Below are positions 1 to 10,098 of a stretch of 64,000 bases of DNA, in pieces. Under the pieces are notes generated by a model, which had not been told where the DNA came from, made no database searches, and saw only the letters and a program-made list of their open reading frames with translations. The stretch lies in assembly GCF_051020985.1 (NCBI RefSeq), contig NC_134999.1, positions 30,537,160 to 30,601,159 of the forward strand. Direction: 5' to 3'. The translations under genes were made by a program, and so were the position numbers. This DNA is from Nomia melanderi (lineage: Eukaryota > Arthropoda > Insecta > Hymenoptera > Halictidae). Each line of letters opens with the position of its first letter. Position 1 is the first letter of the stretch.

Positions 1-264
1 TTTTAGTTTTAAATTAACTTTAATTACTTTCTTAGGAAATAATCGATGAGAAGTAAAAGTAGACATGAAGAGAGATTAATTGTAAATGTAATTGTGGCGA
101 TTGTTTGTGCAAGATAGTTGATCATATTTTTTTTACGGTCATCTTCTACGGAATTACTCTAATTTCTTGGAGTCTTTGTATTTTATGCGCTATTACGTTG
201 ACTGTGACAGTTAAGTGAAGTATGCATAGTAAGATATTAAGATAGTAATTAAAATGGATGATCT

Positions 265-715
265 TTAGGTTAATTTACAGTTTCGTAGTCAACAATCGTA
301 AATCTGATATGAAGTGAAGTTTTCTTTCTTGTATTAATACCTTATATTGTTTCGTGACTAACTGCATTAACAATGACTCATTCTTGGTAATTTTTCATTG
401 GGATAAGAAATTATGAAATATTCGTTACAAAAAAGTGAAATAAATTCCTGAGGTTTTTACGTTACACATTGTTGCGTTTATTACAATAATTCCATGGTTA
501 ATCTTTATCTTAATTTAAAACGTTGTGTTCGATAATTGCAAATTCAAAGCAGATTTTTATTTCCTACGTTAGCCCTCTTGTTTTAAAGTTTATTCCGTGA
601 CTAGGCCCAATAATGTTTTATTCTGCGTAGTTTTTCAACTGGATAAGAAATTATAAGGTATTCGCTGTGCAAATGAATTCGTAACACACCTCTATATTTT
701 GCTTTAGTTGAAAGT
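265..715 (+). repeat. Diverged tandem duplication, period about 242 bp
   Basis: Two related blocks follow each other, at about 265-470 and 508-715. Both contain a CGTGACTA start (near 354 and 596) and then a GGATAAGAAATTAT core (near 400 and 642), with weaker similarity before and after. Many substitutions and small indels separate the copies, so the duplication is old. No coding frame runs through it and no transposon ends are visible. Confidence 0.6.
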
Positions 716-1562
716 CTAACTTCGGTATAAGAATTTATTATAGAAGATATAAAAATTAATTTACGTTCTTTTTTAAGCCTACTAAGAATATAAATATTAC
801 TTACGTTTCTTGACATGGAAATAGATTTAAGAATTTTATAATACCAAAAAAAGTTCCATATTTACGTTGTACAAACTCTTTAACAGGTTTACTGCCAATT
901 ACTCCAATCGAAATACTTGAAATCTACAAAAATCTTTTGTAATCGACGTCGTTCGTTAGTAGGAATAAAAATAAAGAAATTTCTAATCACAATAAAATAG
1001 TTTAAAAATTAAGAAACCGTTATGTTATGTTTAAAATTAAAAATAACGTTTAGTACTTCAGTGGTACATTGCATTCAACAAAAATGGTAAATGAAATGAA
1101 AAATACCATTTATTAAATAGACAGCCAACCTCTTAAACATTTGATCGAGTGTCTCCGAAAATCCATTGATCCTGAGAGGGTTGAATGCTCGTTCGAAGGG
1201 AACAACGGCCGTAACGCGTATAGATTGTCAAGGGAAACACGGGGATTGAAGCTGTTTACTCAATTACTCTACACAGGTGTCGATTTCATTCGCCGCGGGG
1301 TTAAGTAACGTCTAATTTAATGACTATAAGTACTAAGCACCGGCAACCATTCTGCACTGGTAACTTCTAAGTAGCTGTTACGTCGTTGTTAATGAGAGTT
1401 CTCGAGATGCGAGTCGATGACGTAACACCGGGGAAATTGTTGCGCGTGCACCACCAAGGGACGACCCGATGCTTCCACGTTGCATTAAAGCGTTATCTCG
1501 ATCGGCAGATAAGCAGGAACTTCGGTATCTCAATTTCGTCGAAGTTTCGTTTCGATAGCGCG
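716..1562. other. Non-coding stretch, nothing recognised
   Basis: AT-rich sequence passes into a moderately CpG-rich patch at about 1190-1560. The only open frame of note (1386-1649, 87 codons) has no recognisable domain and runs into the repeat that follows. I see no RNA gene, transposon end or promoter motif here. Confidence 0.5.
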
Positions 1563-1930
1563 AACGAGGCGAAACTTTTCTACGTTAATTTCAGAAGAAC
1601 TTGTAATATATTTAGTAAAGTGATAATTGTTTTCGAAACTTACTTATAGAGAGGAAAATTATAAAAGAATTGTCAGTAGTAGGGTTATACAGTTTTCCTG
1701 ATCTAATTTCAGAAGACGAGTAATTTTATGTTTACTTCGTATTGTTTTAATTTTGTTGTTGAATTTTTATATAAATACATACTATGGACGAGATGAAGCT
1801 TTTCTACGTTAGTTTCATACACTCGTTTTATATTCAACGAAGGGATAATTATTTTTGAGTTCAGTTAAAGAAAAGAGAATTAGGAAAGAACTGGCAGTAG
1901 TAGGGTTATGAATTTCACGCTGATTTTATT
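1563..1930 (+). repeat. Diverged direct repeat, period about 222 bp
   Basis: Copy 1 (about 1563-1700) and copy 2 (about 1788-1930) share CTTTTCTACGTTA (1575 and 1799) and CAGTAGTAGGGTTA (1674 and 1895) in the same order and spacing. The sequence between is AT-rich and partly alignable. It looks like an old local duplication with no sign of coding selection. Confidence 0.6.
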
Positions 1931-3000
1931 TCGCAATCCGAAAGAAGATTTCGTGGAAGGGACCACTTCGTACGGTTCTACTTTTGAAAGCAGATTTAGG
2001 ACGACCCGAATTTTCTGTCGTTTCTGTTGTGGTTGACCGCAAACGGTCTTGCCGGAGCTTACGAGCAAACACGGGTCTCTTCAGCTAAAGTACTTTCACT
2101 GCAGCTGTCGAACTTCCCTCAGTGTTGCGCAACATCCCCCGGAGTACTGAAATTTCCAAGCGGCGGTACGGATTTAAATTGAACTTCGTTGGTGCTACTT
2201 TTCTTAACGGAAATTTGATTCCGGAGAAGTTATCGTTCAACCACGGATTTTATCACTCGCGCCGTTGTTTAAAACTTGGTATTATGGAAAGTTCGGGGGC
2301 GTTTAACGAGATTTTCATTTTGACCGGAACTTTGTTAAAACTCTTAATGGAGTAAGCAAATTTCGGTTTAATGTACTGATTCTAGTCGAAATTAATCTGT
2401 ACCATAATTGCGTTTGTTTCTGCGGGCAACTCAATTTAGTAAACAAAATTGGCTTCGCCTACGAGTTTACCGGGTCTTCTTGCATGAAACGGCGAAATGC
2501 GACGGGCAATGTTGTTTATGATTATTTTTGTTGATTTATTTGATATCTATGGCTCCATTAAAAGAATATATACAATTATTCTGTAAGAAGATATTTTAAA
2601 AATTGACCTACCGAGGAAGTTCTCTAATTAATTATTTAATTACATTCAAGAATACTATAGAATAACATTCTCTGATTATCTGCAATATACTCGTGTAAAT
2701 ATTATCACAGAAGACAAACATTTTTGGAATTTTAACGATTCTCCAATCTTTGTAACAAGTACTCTTTAAAAACCGTTGATTTTAAAAGGATGTCCAACTT
2801 AATGAAACGACGTGCGAGCAACTCTGTTGAACTAGACAAAATTATCTACTGGGTATCTCGACGCTGGATGTTGTCTATCTTCCTTGCTTTTCCGGATCAT
2901 AAGCTGACGTGCACGATCTTTGTTGCTACCGAACGCACCATGTTGCCATTGTGTTAATATTTGAGGAAGCTGGCTTGATAGTGCTTGCTCTTGATGGATG
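1931..3000. other. Non-coding stretch, no gene recognised
   Basis: A patch of near-balanced base composition (1940-2500) is followed by AT-rich DNA. A 77-codon frame at 2122-2355 opens next to a CCCTCAG acceptor-like site and closes at a GAGTAAGC donor-like site. Its translation shows no known motif, so I do not call an exon. No repeats of note. Confidence 0.45.
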
Positions 3001-3007
3001 ACTCACA

Positions 3008-3071
3008 CGATATCCCTCTCCCTCTTCCTCTCACTATCTCTCTCTTGTCCTCTTTACCTCTTTCTTTCTTC
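3008..3071 (+). repeat. CT-rich low-complexity tract
   Basis: A polypyrimidine run of irregular CCCTCT, CTCTCT and CTTTC units, interrupted by a few A and G bases. It may be a decayed (CT)n microsatellite. It lies just before the 78-bp tandem repeat. Confidence 0.8.
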
Positions 3072-3115
3072 CTTGTTTGCTTTAGTTCACTTTCCACAGT
3101 AGTCTCTTGAAAATC

Positions 3116-3353
3116 AAATTAAATACACTTCAATTTATGTCTTTGATTTAAATATAACTAAATCTGGATTCTTACACTCCAATCATTATTTCATATCAAA
3201 TTATATTTAAATTTATATCTTCGATGAGAATATAATTAGGTCCATATTCTCACACTCTAATTATTATTTAATATCAAATTATATTTAAATTTCTGTCTTT
3301 GATGTGAATATAATTAGATCCGTATTCTCACACTCCAATTATTATATAATATC
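3116..3353 (+). repeat. Three-copy tandem repeat, unit 78 bp
   Basis: Copies lie at 3116-3197 (82 bp), 3198-3275 (78 bp) and 3276-3353 (78 bp). Each starts with AAATTA, contains a GAATATAATTAG-like core and TTCTCACACTC, and ends ATTATTTAATATC or a close variant. Copies 2 and 3 are nearly identical and copy 1 is more diverged, which fits stepwise expansion. No frame is conserved across the copies. Confidence 0.9.
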
Positions 3354-4406
3354 TTCCTTACCCCCTCAGATAAAATATATTTAAAAAACATTAACATTTT
3401 CTATTTACGCAATCATTCACCCACAACTTATTACATCTATTCTTTCAACCTCAATCGCAAGTCAAAATTGACAACACGTGCAGCGTTTTCCTTTCTACCT
3501 ATCAACACACTTTATCGAAGTATAAATTTTCCGTTTAATTCCCGCTTTCATTAATTGATCCGCAAAAACGTGTGTTCTCCGCGAACATACGTTTCCCCTT
3601 GGTTTCGTAATGAAATAACAAATCAGTTTTTATCTGTGACAATAAGTAAACACGTTTTCCCAGTACAATAACTCGGAACGCAATCTGAAGAATATTGTAC
3701 ATAAGTTTTGAGACTTTCAAATGAAGTTTGCTGAATTGTAAAATATGGTTTCCTGTTACGAACTTTTAATGGACACTTGTTCTGCAATAACAGTAGCAGA
3801 AAATTATTTTCTACCCAATGCCTAGTGTTCGACGAGTTCGACCCACTGTGCGGCGCACAGTTACAAATCCACCGTTCCGTTCCGCCATGTTTCCCCCTTT
3901 CGCCCTGTTCTTTGCGCCCTCGTCGGCATCGTTCAGCTGGTCTAAGGGCTTGTTTCCGTTACAAAGAAACATTTGGTCGCTTCTTTAGAATAATCCTCTT
4001 ATTTTTCTTCTGGCGGAGGGGAATTCGTTTAATTAAGTACACCCTTATTTCGCCGTGTCCGTACTCATCAAAGCGAAACAGCGGAGTTGATATAATATTT
4101 CTGGCTGGGACCGGTACCCGCGGACCGAGCTGACAAAGTTGAATTTCAAATAGGAAGCGGCATTACCGCGCGTCAGGATTTTTAAGCCTCCGATAATAGA
4201 ATTCTTGCTTTATCTGCGCAGTCAACGCCGACGCCATTTTCGTCTCGCTTATCGTGCATCGGGAGTCAGCGCAGCCGGTATGTTATTATCGTTTCACCGA
4301 GCGACGCCTGTTTCGTTCTTTTCTGCCCGGCGGGATTATTTGCAGTTCGACCCGGCGAATTTGTGAGCTCGCGATTGGTATTAACGATGAAAATACTTGA
4401 GAAGGG
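3354..4406. other. Non-coding stretch with a CpG-rich patch, no gene recognised
   Basis: AT-rich DNA to about 3830, then a mixed CpG-containing patch (3830-4360). A 118-codon frame at 3777-4133 and a 72-codon frame on the other strand at 4266-4484 show no domain and no codon pattern I trust. I see nothing else that can be named. Confidence 0.45.
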
Positions 4407-4950
4407 TTTTGGGAAGTTTTGGTAGTGTCGGATGGTATCATGGAATTCGTTGACAGTTCTGAATTTTAAAGTATCGAATTTCAAACAAGAAAAAGTACTT
4501 TGTTACGTTGAAGGGGTAGAATTGTTTTCGTACATTTGCGTTTGAAATGCTCCTTTTTCTATAAAGGGTGGTATACATTTTTTGTTCTTATGAAACATTC
4601 AAATAGAGTTGTAATTAGTTGATATAAGTAATTAGATAATAGATAATTAATTCATAATTCAAAATTTATTCTTTTATACGTTTTGGGAAGTTTTGGTAGT
4701 GTTGGAAGGTATTATGGAATCCGTTGGCAGTTCTGAATTTTAAAGTATCGAATTTCAAACAAGAAAAAGTACTTTGTTACGTTGAAGGGATAGAATTGTT
4801 TTCGTACATTTGCGTTTGAAATGTTCCTTTTTCTATAAAGGGTGGTATACATTTTTTGTTCTTGTGAAATATTCAAATAGAGTTGTAATTAATTGATATA
4901 AGTAATTAGATAATGGATAATTAATTCATAATTCAAAATTTGCTCTTTTC
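4407..4950 (+). repeat. Two-copy tandem duplication, unit 274 bp
   Basis: Copy 1 (4407-4680) and copy 2 (4681-about 4950) both start TTTTGGGAAGTTTTGGTAGT and align over nearly their whole length. About a dozen substitutions and no large indel are visible, so identity is around 95% by eye. The junction is clean. It abuts a TTAA-ended element fragment at 4955-5022, and the tail of copy 2 may belong to that element. Confidence 0.95.
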
Positions 4951-4954
4951 CTAG

Positions 4955-5022
4955 TAAATGAGTAATGATAAAGTAGTTGTATCGATTACAATTAAGAAAT
5001 AAATCATAAGGCAAGGGGTTAA
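4955..5022 (-). mobile_element. Family E piggyBac-type MITE, end fragment
   Basis: Read on the minus strand from 5022, this begins TTAACCCCTTGCCTTATGAT and continues with the sequence seen at the left end of the complete element at 28736-28986, including the CGAT..ACTTTATCATTA block. Only this end is clear. The inner part runs into the 274-bp tandem duplication and the far terminus is not found. Confidence 0.65.
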
Positions 5023-5498
5023 GTTTAGAATTTTAAATAGGAGAGTGGGATTAGTTTTAGTATTTTAGAGTTTCCAAATTTTTATTATTTCGTTAGGTGG
5101 TACTTGTGAGAAATTAAGTGAACATTGAAGGGAGTTTATTATCTCCGAAAAATTATGGTAACATATTGTTTGTGAGAAGGAAATATTATTTGGAGTAATT
5201 GATTTATTCACGAACACGTTAGTCAATTATACCATTATGAGATCTGATGATGTAGATATTCGATTAATTACCAAGTTTTCTTGGATTTTGAATAAAGAAC
5301 AAATCAAACATTCATAAAATTAAATTTCATTCAACAATATTTCTACTTGTTATCATCACTTAGTGCAAACACTTATATGTTTACAACATTTATTCATCTA
5401 TCACATTGAAAAATAAAAGAAAAACTATTTATCGAACTCAGTAATATCCTTCATTAATTCTCCGTTTCATTAAAAATCAAAATTTCATAAATTAGTCT
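5023..5498. other. AT-rich non-coding stretch
   Basis: About 475 bases of AT-rich sequence. I see no open frame of interest, repeat or structured element. Confidence 0.5.
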
Positions 5499-5674
5499 TT
5501 AACACGTTAAATGCCACACGATTTCATACAGTAAAATACACAGAATAGAAAAAATATAATATTAGATCATTTGATTGAATCGCACTATTATTATTGCACG
5601 TTGAAATCTTTTCAAATAATCGTCGTTTAATCGAGTGAACTATAGTAATTCGATTTGGTCGGGGATCACGTTAA
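5499..5674 (+). mobile_element. Family B TTAA element
   Basis: It opens TTAACACGTTAAATGCCACA and shares with the copies at 33232 and 45210 both this end and an internal AATAATCGTCGTTTAATCGA block (about 5618-5637). The right end is degraded and appears to finish at the TTAA (5671-5674) where the next element starts. Either the two share a target site or one inserted at the edge of the other. Confidence 0.6.
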
Positions 5675-5905
5675 CACATTGACTGCCACGAGAATTTCTA
5701 GCGTTTTGAATAGTAATACTCTTTCTTTAATAACAAAGGAAAATTATATTGAAAATAATTATTAATAGTTTAGTATCACGGTAGTCGTATTACGCTATGA
5801 TCTAGCTACTTATGTTACTAAATATTTTTATTTCTTATTGTAATTGTTCTCCAGCAATTTGGAAATTCCTATCTTCGGTGACCATCGTGGCAGTCAACGT
5901 GTTAA
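5671..5905 (+). mobile_element. Family F piggyBac-type MITE, both ends intact (235 bp)
   Basis: The left end reads TTAACACATTGACTGCCACG. The right end, read inward from 5905 on the minus strand, reads TTAACACGTTGACTGCCACG, so the TIR is 20 bp with one mismatch and includes TTAA at both edges. The interior is AT-rich and has no transposase frame. TTAA at both borders with short TIRs is the known hallmark of piggyBac superfamily elements; assignment to that superfamily is inferred. This is one of the best-preserved copies here. Confidence 0.85.
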
Positions 5906-6700
5906 CACGCAAATATGTCACGAACATTATTTCTATTCGAAGCTATGTTATATTTTCTCTAGTAGAAAGACCGTTGTATACTTTCCCAGAATAGATATTC
6001 GACGTGTTAAAGAATGCTTCACAATTTACTCAGACCAAATTGGAAAAATCGGGCGGCCCGCTGACGCCGGGAATTCTCTCGCAGGAGCGTCATATTAAAT
6101 TATACTCGTCTCTCTTCCTTTCCACAATTCCTTCTTCTCAGTCGTGACACAGTCTGTTTCGTTTCAGTCGAAGGGAGAACTCGGTACATAAACGCGCACA
6201 CGTACACAGCCGGGAAATTCAGAAATACAGTTTCATTTTCTCTACGAGGGAACTTTGCGAAGTAGTCTGTCTGACCACGCAAAGACCAATACTACTTGTC
6301 GGGCTGGGATGAAAGTAGAGCGAGAGTTATTTGAAAGTATTTTAACATTTCGGTATGAACGGAAGCTCGATGATTTTTCCTGGCGTTAGAAGTTAGTTGT
6401 GAAGAGTGTTTTCACTGCCAGTGTAAATTATTTCTGCTGTTACGTAATCGTTCTTTTGTAATTTTAAATAAGAATCAGGAATTATGTTCTGTTTAAGCAT
6501 TGTACAGTTATCGTTACAATGTAATGAGAAATAACGATTTGATTTTGTTAATGTTCTAAAATTATGGAATAAAGAAAGTATAAAAAGTAATAATAAATAA
6601 AAATTATTGTAGGAAATGAAATTTAATTAATGTAAACGGTTCGGAATGTGATAAGTCATAATTTGTTCGATGATTAAGTTTACTATTTCATTACATAAGT
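5906..6700. other. Non-coding stretch, nothing recognised
   Basis: Contains a CpG-bearing patch at 6040-6310 with short overlapping frames on both strands (5844-6098 plus, 6100-6282 minus), then AT-rich DNA. No motif, repeat or RNA gene seen. Confidence 0.45.
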
Positions 6701-6915
6701 CATAATGTTATTATATTAATAATATAAATTATAATGTTATAATATTAATAATATAAGTTATAATGTTATAATATTAATAATATAATTGATAATATTATAA
6801 CATTAATAATATAGTTAATAATATTATAATATTAATAATATAATTGATAATATTATAACATTAATAATATAGTTAATAATATTATAATATTAATAATATA
6901 ATTGATAGTATTAAT
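6701..6915 (+). repeat. AT-only minisatellite, 29-bp unit in a 58-bp higher-order array
   Basis: The tract is built almost only of A and T, with rare G and C. TAATTGATA recurs at 6783, 6841 and 6899, exactly 58 bp apart. Each 58-bp unit is two related 29-bp halves around TATTAATAATATA. The motif is strongly self-complementary, so the array can form many alternative hairpins. The first part (6701-6782) is a more diverged version. Confidence 0.9.
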
Positions 6916-7229
6916 ATTTCTATATCAACAAAATTTTAATTTTATTCCCGTTACAGAAAATGATTTCATTCCAATTATGCGTATAACATACTATTCTCAA
7001 TTTTTAAAAATATTTCTTAATTCTTCATCTTATTTAACTAAATTAAAGTGCCGCGACACCACAGTAATAAATCAATCAAAATCAAAATTAAGATCTTTCT
7101 ATTTCCATGTAAATTGACGAGTCTACATACACAAATGAATAGGAAAAAATCTTTTAAATTACACGACGACCTTGTAATTTTAATATCGGGACATTATGCT
7201 TACAAGGATATTCTCTTTTTTGCTTTCAG

Positions 7230-7388
7230 CGCTATCGAAGCGTGAGTGTCGACGCGAGTTACAGTTTTCCGGCTCGATTCCCAAAACTTTCACGGTTATT
7301 CACTCGAGCCCGAGCGACTACGAGACAGATTGTCTTCTGGTATAGAAAACGAGAGCCGTCGAATAACAAACGGAAGTCGATCATCCAG
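7230..7388 (+). other. Weak candidate internal or terminal exon
   Basis: A good acceptor-like site (pyrimidine run TTCTCTTTTTTGCTTTCAG ending at 7229) precedes a CpG-richer segment, which ends at a donor-like CCAG|GTGAAT (7388/7389). The 159 bases in between are open in the frame starting at 7230 (53 codons, basic, no known domain). The frame starting at 7232 is also open for 37 codons and ends ETDCLLV followed by a stop. Chance could produce this, and no homologous protein is recognised. A second possible reading is a 12-base micro-exon ending at a GTGAGT at 7242. Confidence 0.15.
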
Positions 7389-8726
7389 GTGAATCGGAAG
7401 CTGTGAACCGAGGACGTTCTCACGGTAAATGTTCAATCTTACATTATAACGTTTTTGCCATTGACAGTATACTTCGCTCTCCGTCGAGTAGTTACAGTAT
7501 CATTGGTACTCGAGAGCGTACATTTTTCTCGGCTAAATCTGCTTAGCAACTGTGTTAATTGACGACCACTTTGGATCGTGAGAGTTTCCCCGACATAATT
7601 AGGTACATCACCATTGCAAATATTTTATATGAAATTCCATACTAAGACGTCTTCTACAGCTGTATTTATGACAGTGAAAATAGCTTACAATAATCTTCGA
7701 ATTTATTGCACGAGAAATGTATTAATTACGAAATCTACCGGAGAAATCGATTGCGGAAGAAGATTAGACAATGTGGGTATGATAAACACGAGTTGTTACA
7801 CGATTTTCTTTATTTAAGAAATAACGTTACTTCACGGTAACTCTACAATTGTTAACTGGGTTAAACAACTGAAAATATATCATATTTAAAATTTTGGTAA
7901 CGAATCTTTTTGAATGATTTTGTGAAGAATATTTAATTTTTTATTCTAATATATTTCTTTTTAAATTTATCGCAGTTTTAAATGCTTAAGGATTGTTTAT
8001 TGTTTAAAAAAATACTAGGTGGTCAATAGAAAAACAAGAAGTTATTAAATCAACAACGTATTTAAACAGTTTTCATGTACTAAAATATTGCATCGAATTT
8101 TTCAAGTTACTGATGTGTTATTAAAATTACGCTAATGTAATTTATATTTATTAATTCTTCGGATTGATACCAATAAAATCAACACAATATTCTTTCAAAA
8201 ATGTACATTCAATTTTGATTTACAAGATCCTCCGAATTCCGTGTGTCAGATCAATTAATTAACATCCATATGAATTTTGTTGTGACAAATCAAACGTTAT
8301 GGTTCCTCTGTTACCACGTCAAACATTTATTTATCAAATCAATCCCCGTAATAGCGTTCCACGAATTCTGTGTGTGCCGAATGTGGGCGCTTTGATGGCG
8401 CTAATCTACGTTCTATCATTCGTGTGCGTGTCCTGAAACAATAATGCCTTGCCCGAGCTGGAGCATTCAGGTGCATGCCCAAGAACGTTTCGGTGCATTA
8501 GCGAATCCGTGTCAATCGTATTCGCGCGGGAGCAATAATTCATTTTAGGGAAATCGTATCCTCCTACCACGGAATTACATTTCTGGATATATTTACTAGA
8601 TTGCTTATAAATTCGTTTCGAATACGCAGCTCGAAATATACCAGAATTACCAACAAATTTCGGTGAGTCATTCCACTGAACTCTACCGGAAAATATTTAT
8701 CTTTCTCGTTTCCTTTCGTTTAAGGA
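7389..8726. other. Non-coding stretch, no gene recognised
   Basis: AT-rich except for a CpG-bearing patch at 8340-8560. A 13-base word close to CGAATTCTGTGTG occurs twice (about 8235 and 8363). No open frame above 67 codons and no recognisable element. Confidence 0.45.
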
Positions 8727-9130
8727 AATATTGAAATTAAGAAAATTGAAATTAATGTTACAAACATTTATGAACTCCCAAGTTATAGGGATTTTCAGAA
8801 ATTCTATTAAAATATTTCTGTTACAAACGTTTACACTGCAAAATAGTTTTACAAATTGAACTCTGATACAAATATGTATCCTGAATGGTGTGATAATAAA
8901 GTTATAGGTTTATGTGACGTTGTGAGTGTTGGTTTAAAAGATTTGAAATATGCTAATTTACTAAATGGAAGGAAAGCGATTATATTTTTATCAAAGTTCA
9001 ATTTGTAAAACTATTTTGTAGTGTAAACGTTTGTAACAGAAATATTTTAATAGAATTTCTGAAAATCTCTATAACTTGGGAGTTCATAAATGTTTGTAAC
9101 ATTAATTTCAATTTTCTTAATTTGAATATT
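8727..9130. repeat. Long near-perfect inverted repeat (about 145-bp arms, about 107-bp loop)
   Basis: The left arm (8727-about 8876) is the reverse complement of the right arm (about 8984-9130). I count about four mismatches over roughly 144 aligned bases and no indel in the core. Landmarks are ATTAATGTTACAAACATTTA at the left and its complement at the right, plus CTGTTACAAACGTTTACACT inside. Outside the arms the similarity stops abruptly. No target-site duplication is evident. It could be a foldback/MITE with long TIRs, or an inverted duplication able to give a long double-stranded RNA if transcribed. Confidence 0.95.
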
Positions 9131-9574
9131 AAGATATCAACATTCTAATCTTATTAATTACATAAAGTAGTTATATTAAATCACAAGAAACATTATATAG
9201 AATTTTCATGTATTCTATAACGAAGGATAATTATTCAAATAATAAAAAGATACCCAAACACTGAATACTGAAACATCAAAAAACACTAACATTCTATATC
9301 ATCTCACCAATTAACACAGCCACATAAACACACACATCGTTACCATCGCTGTAATTATCATTACAGACTACCATAATTAACATTCTGATTGCTACCATCA
9401 TTACAATTCCAAATCCTATCCCAGTTCCAGTGTTCTATTCAGTGTCTCAATTTCATCCCTAAAATGAAACAATCTGGGCGCCCTATTGGTTTCAGGGAGC
9501 CCTATCTCGGTACGCGGTATCTCGTCAGCCGCAACTCTATCGGTCTGATCATTAAATTAAATCCGTATACTTAG
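9131..9574. other. Non-coding AT-rich stretch
   Basis: Mostly A/T with a CA-rich patch near 9300-9420. A 61-codon frame at 9389-9574 is not recognisable. Nothing else supported. Confidence 0.5.
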
Positions 9575-9600
9575 CGGGCGTCGCGTCGCGTCGCGTCGCC
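9575..9600 (+). repeat. Short GCGTC pentamer repeat
   Basis: About four units of GCGTC/CGTCG in tandem. A second array of the same pentamer lies at 32506-32529 in a similar CpG-rich setting. Confidence 0.85.
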
Positions 9601-9882
9601 GATTTGACGTCGCGTATTCACGCTAATCTCGACGATGCGCGCGCGTGTTCTGAGACAATGGGGCACCCCAGTTCGGCCCGTGTGCATCTACGTGTACAAT
9701 TCAGGTACATTTAGCCCCATAACTGCGTCTATCTCGGCACGAACACATATGCCCGGCCAGATACGCGATACCATGCATGCCGTTGGACTGAGTAGATCCA
9801 CGCCTAATCTACTCCTTTGTTGCGTCGTAGACAAAGGACCGTCGACTGGAAGGGCGGGAACGAGTGAGTGAAAGAGGTAACC
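9601..9882. other. CpG-rich island, no gene recognised
   Basis: A GC-richer patch with frames open on both strands (9635-9871 plus and 9688-9924 minus). Neither resembles a known protein. The mirrored open frames most simply reflect scarce stop codons in GC-rich DNA. Confidence 0.45.
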
Positions 9883-10098
9883 GGGAAAGAAACTTGCTCG
9901 CTGCTTGACAGCCTCCGCGGACAAAGTGTCAGGTGTTGTTTGAATAGAATTTTATTGGAATAAGAGCGAGGAGTAAATAATTGATTTCATCTGGTAATAC
10001 TAATTGTTGTGTTGTATATCTCGAATTATTAGGCAGACATACTGACTTCATTTTTTCTGTAGGGAAAGAAACTTGCTTGCTATTTGACAGCCTGCGCG
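9883..10098 (+). repeat. Pair of 37-bp direct repeats, 179 bp apart
   Basis: GGGAAAGAAACTTGC followed by a TTGACAGCCT core occurs at 9883-9919 and again at 10062-10098, with about 5 differences. The sequence between is AT-rich and not repeated. The cause is unclear; a decayed duplication is the simplest reading. Confidence 0.75.

Noticed and set aside
1094..1120. AATGAAAAATACCATTTATT shared with about 50239-50266
   Set aside because: About 27 AT-rich bases with two or three mismatches and no flanking similarity; likely chance in AT-rich DNA.
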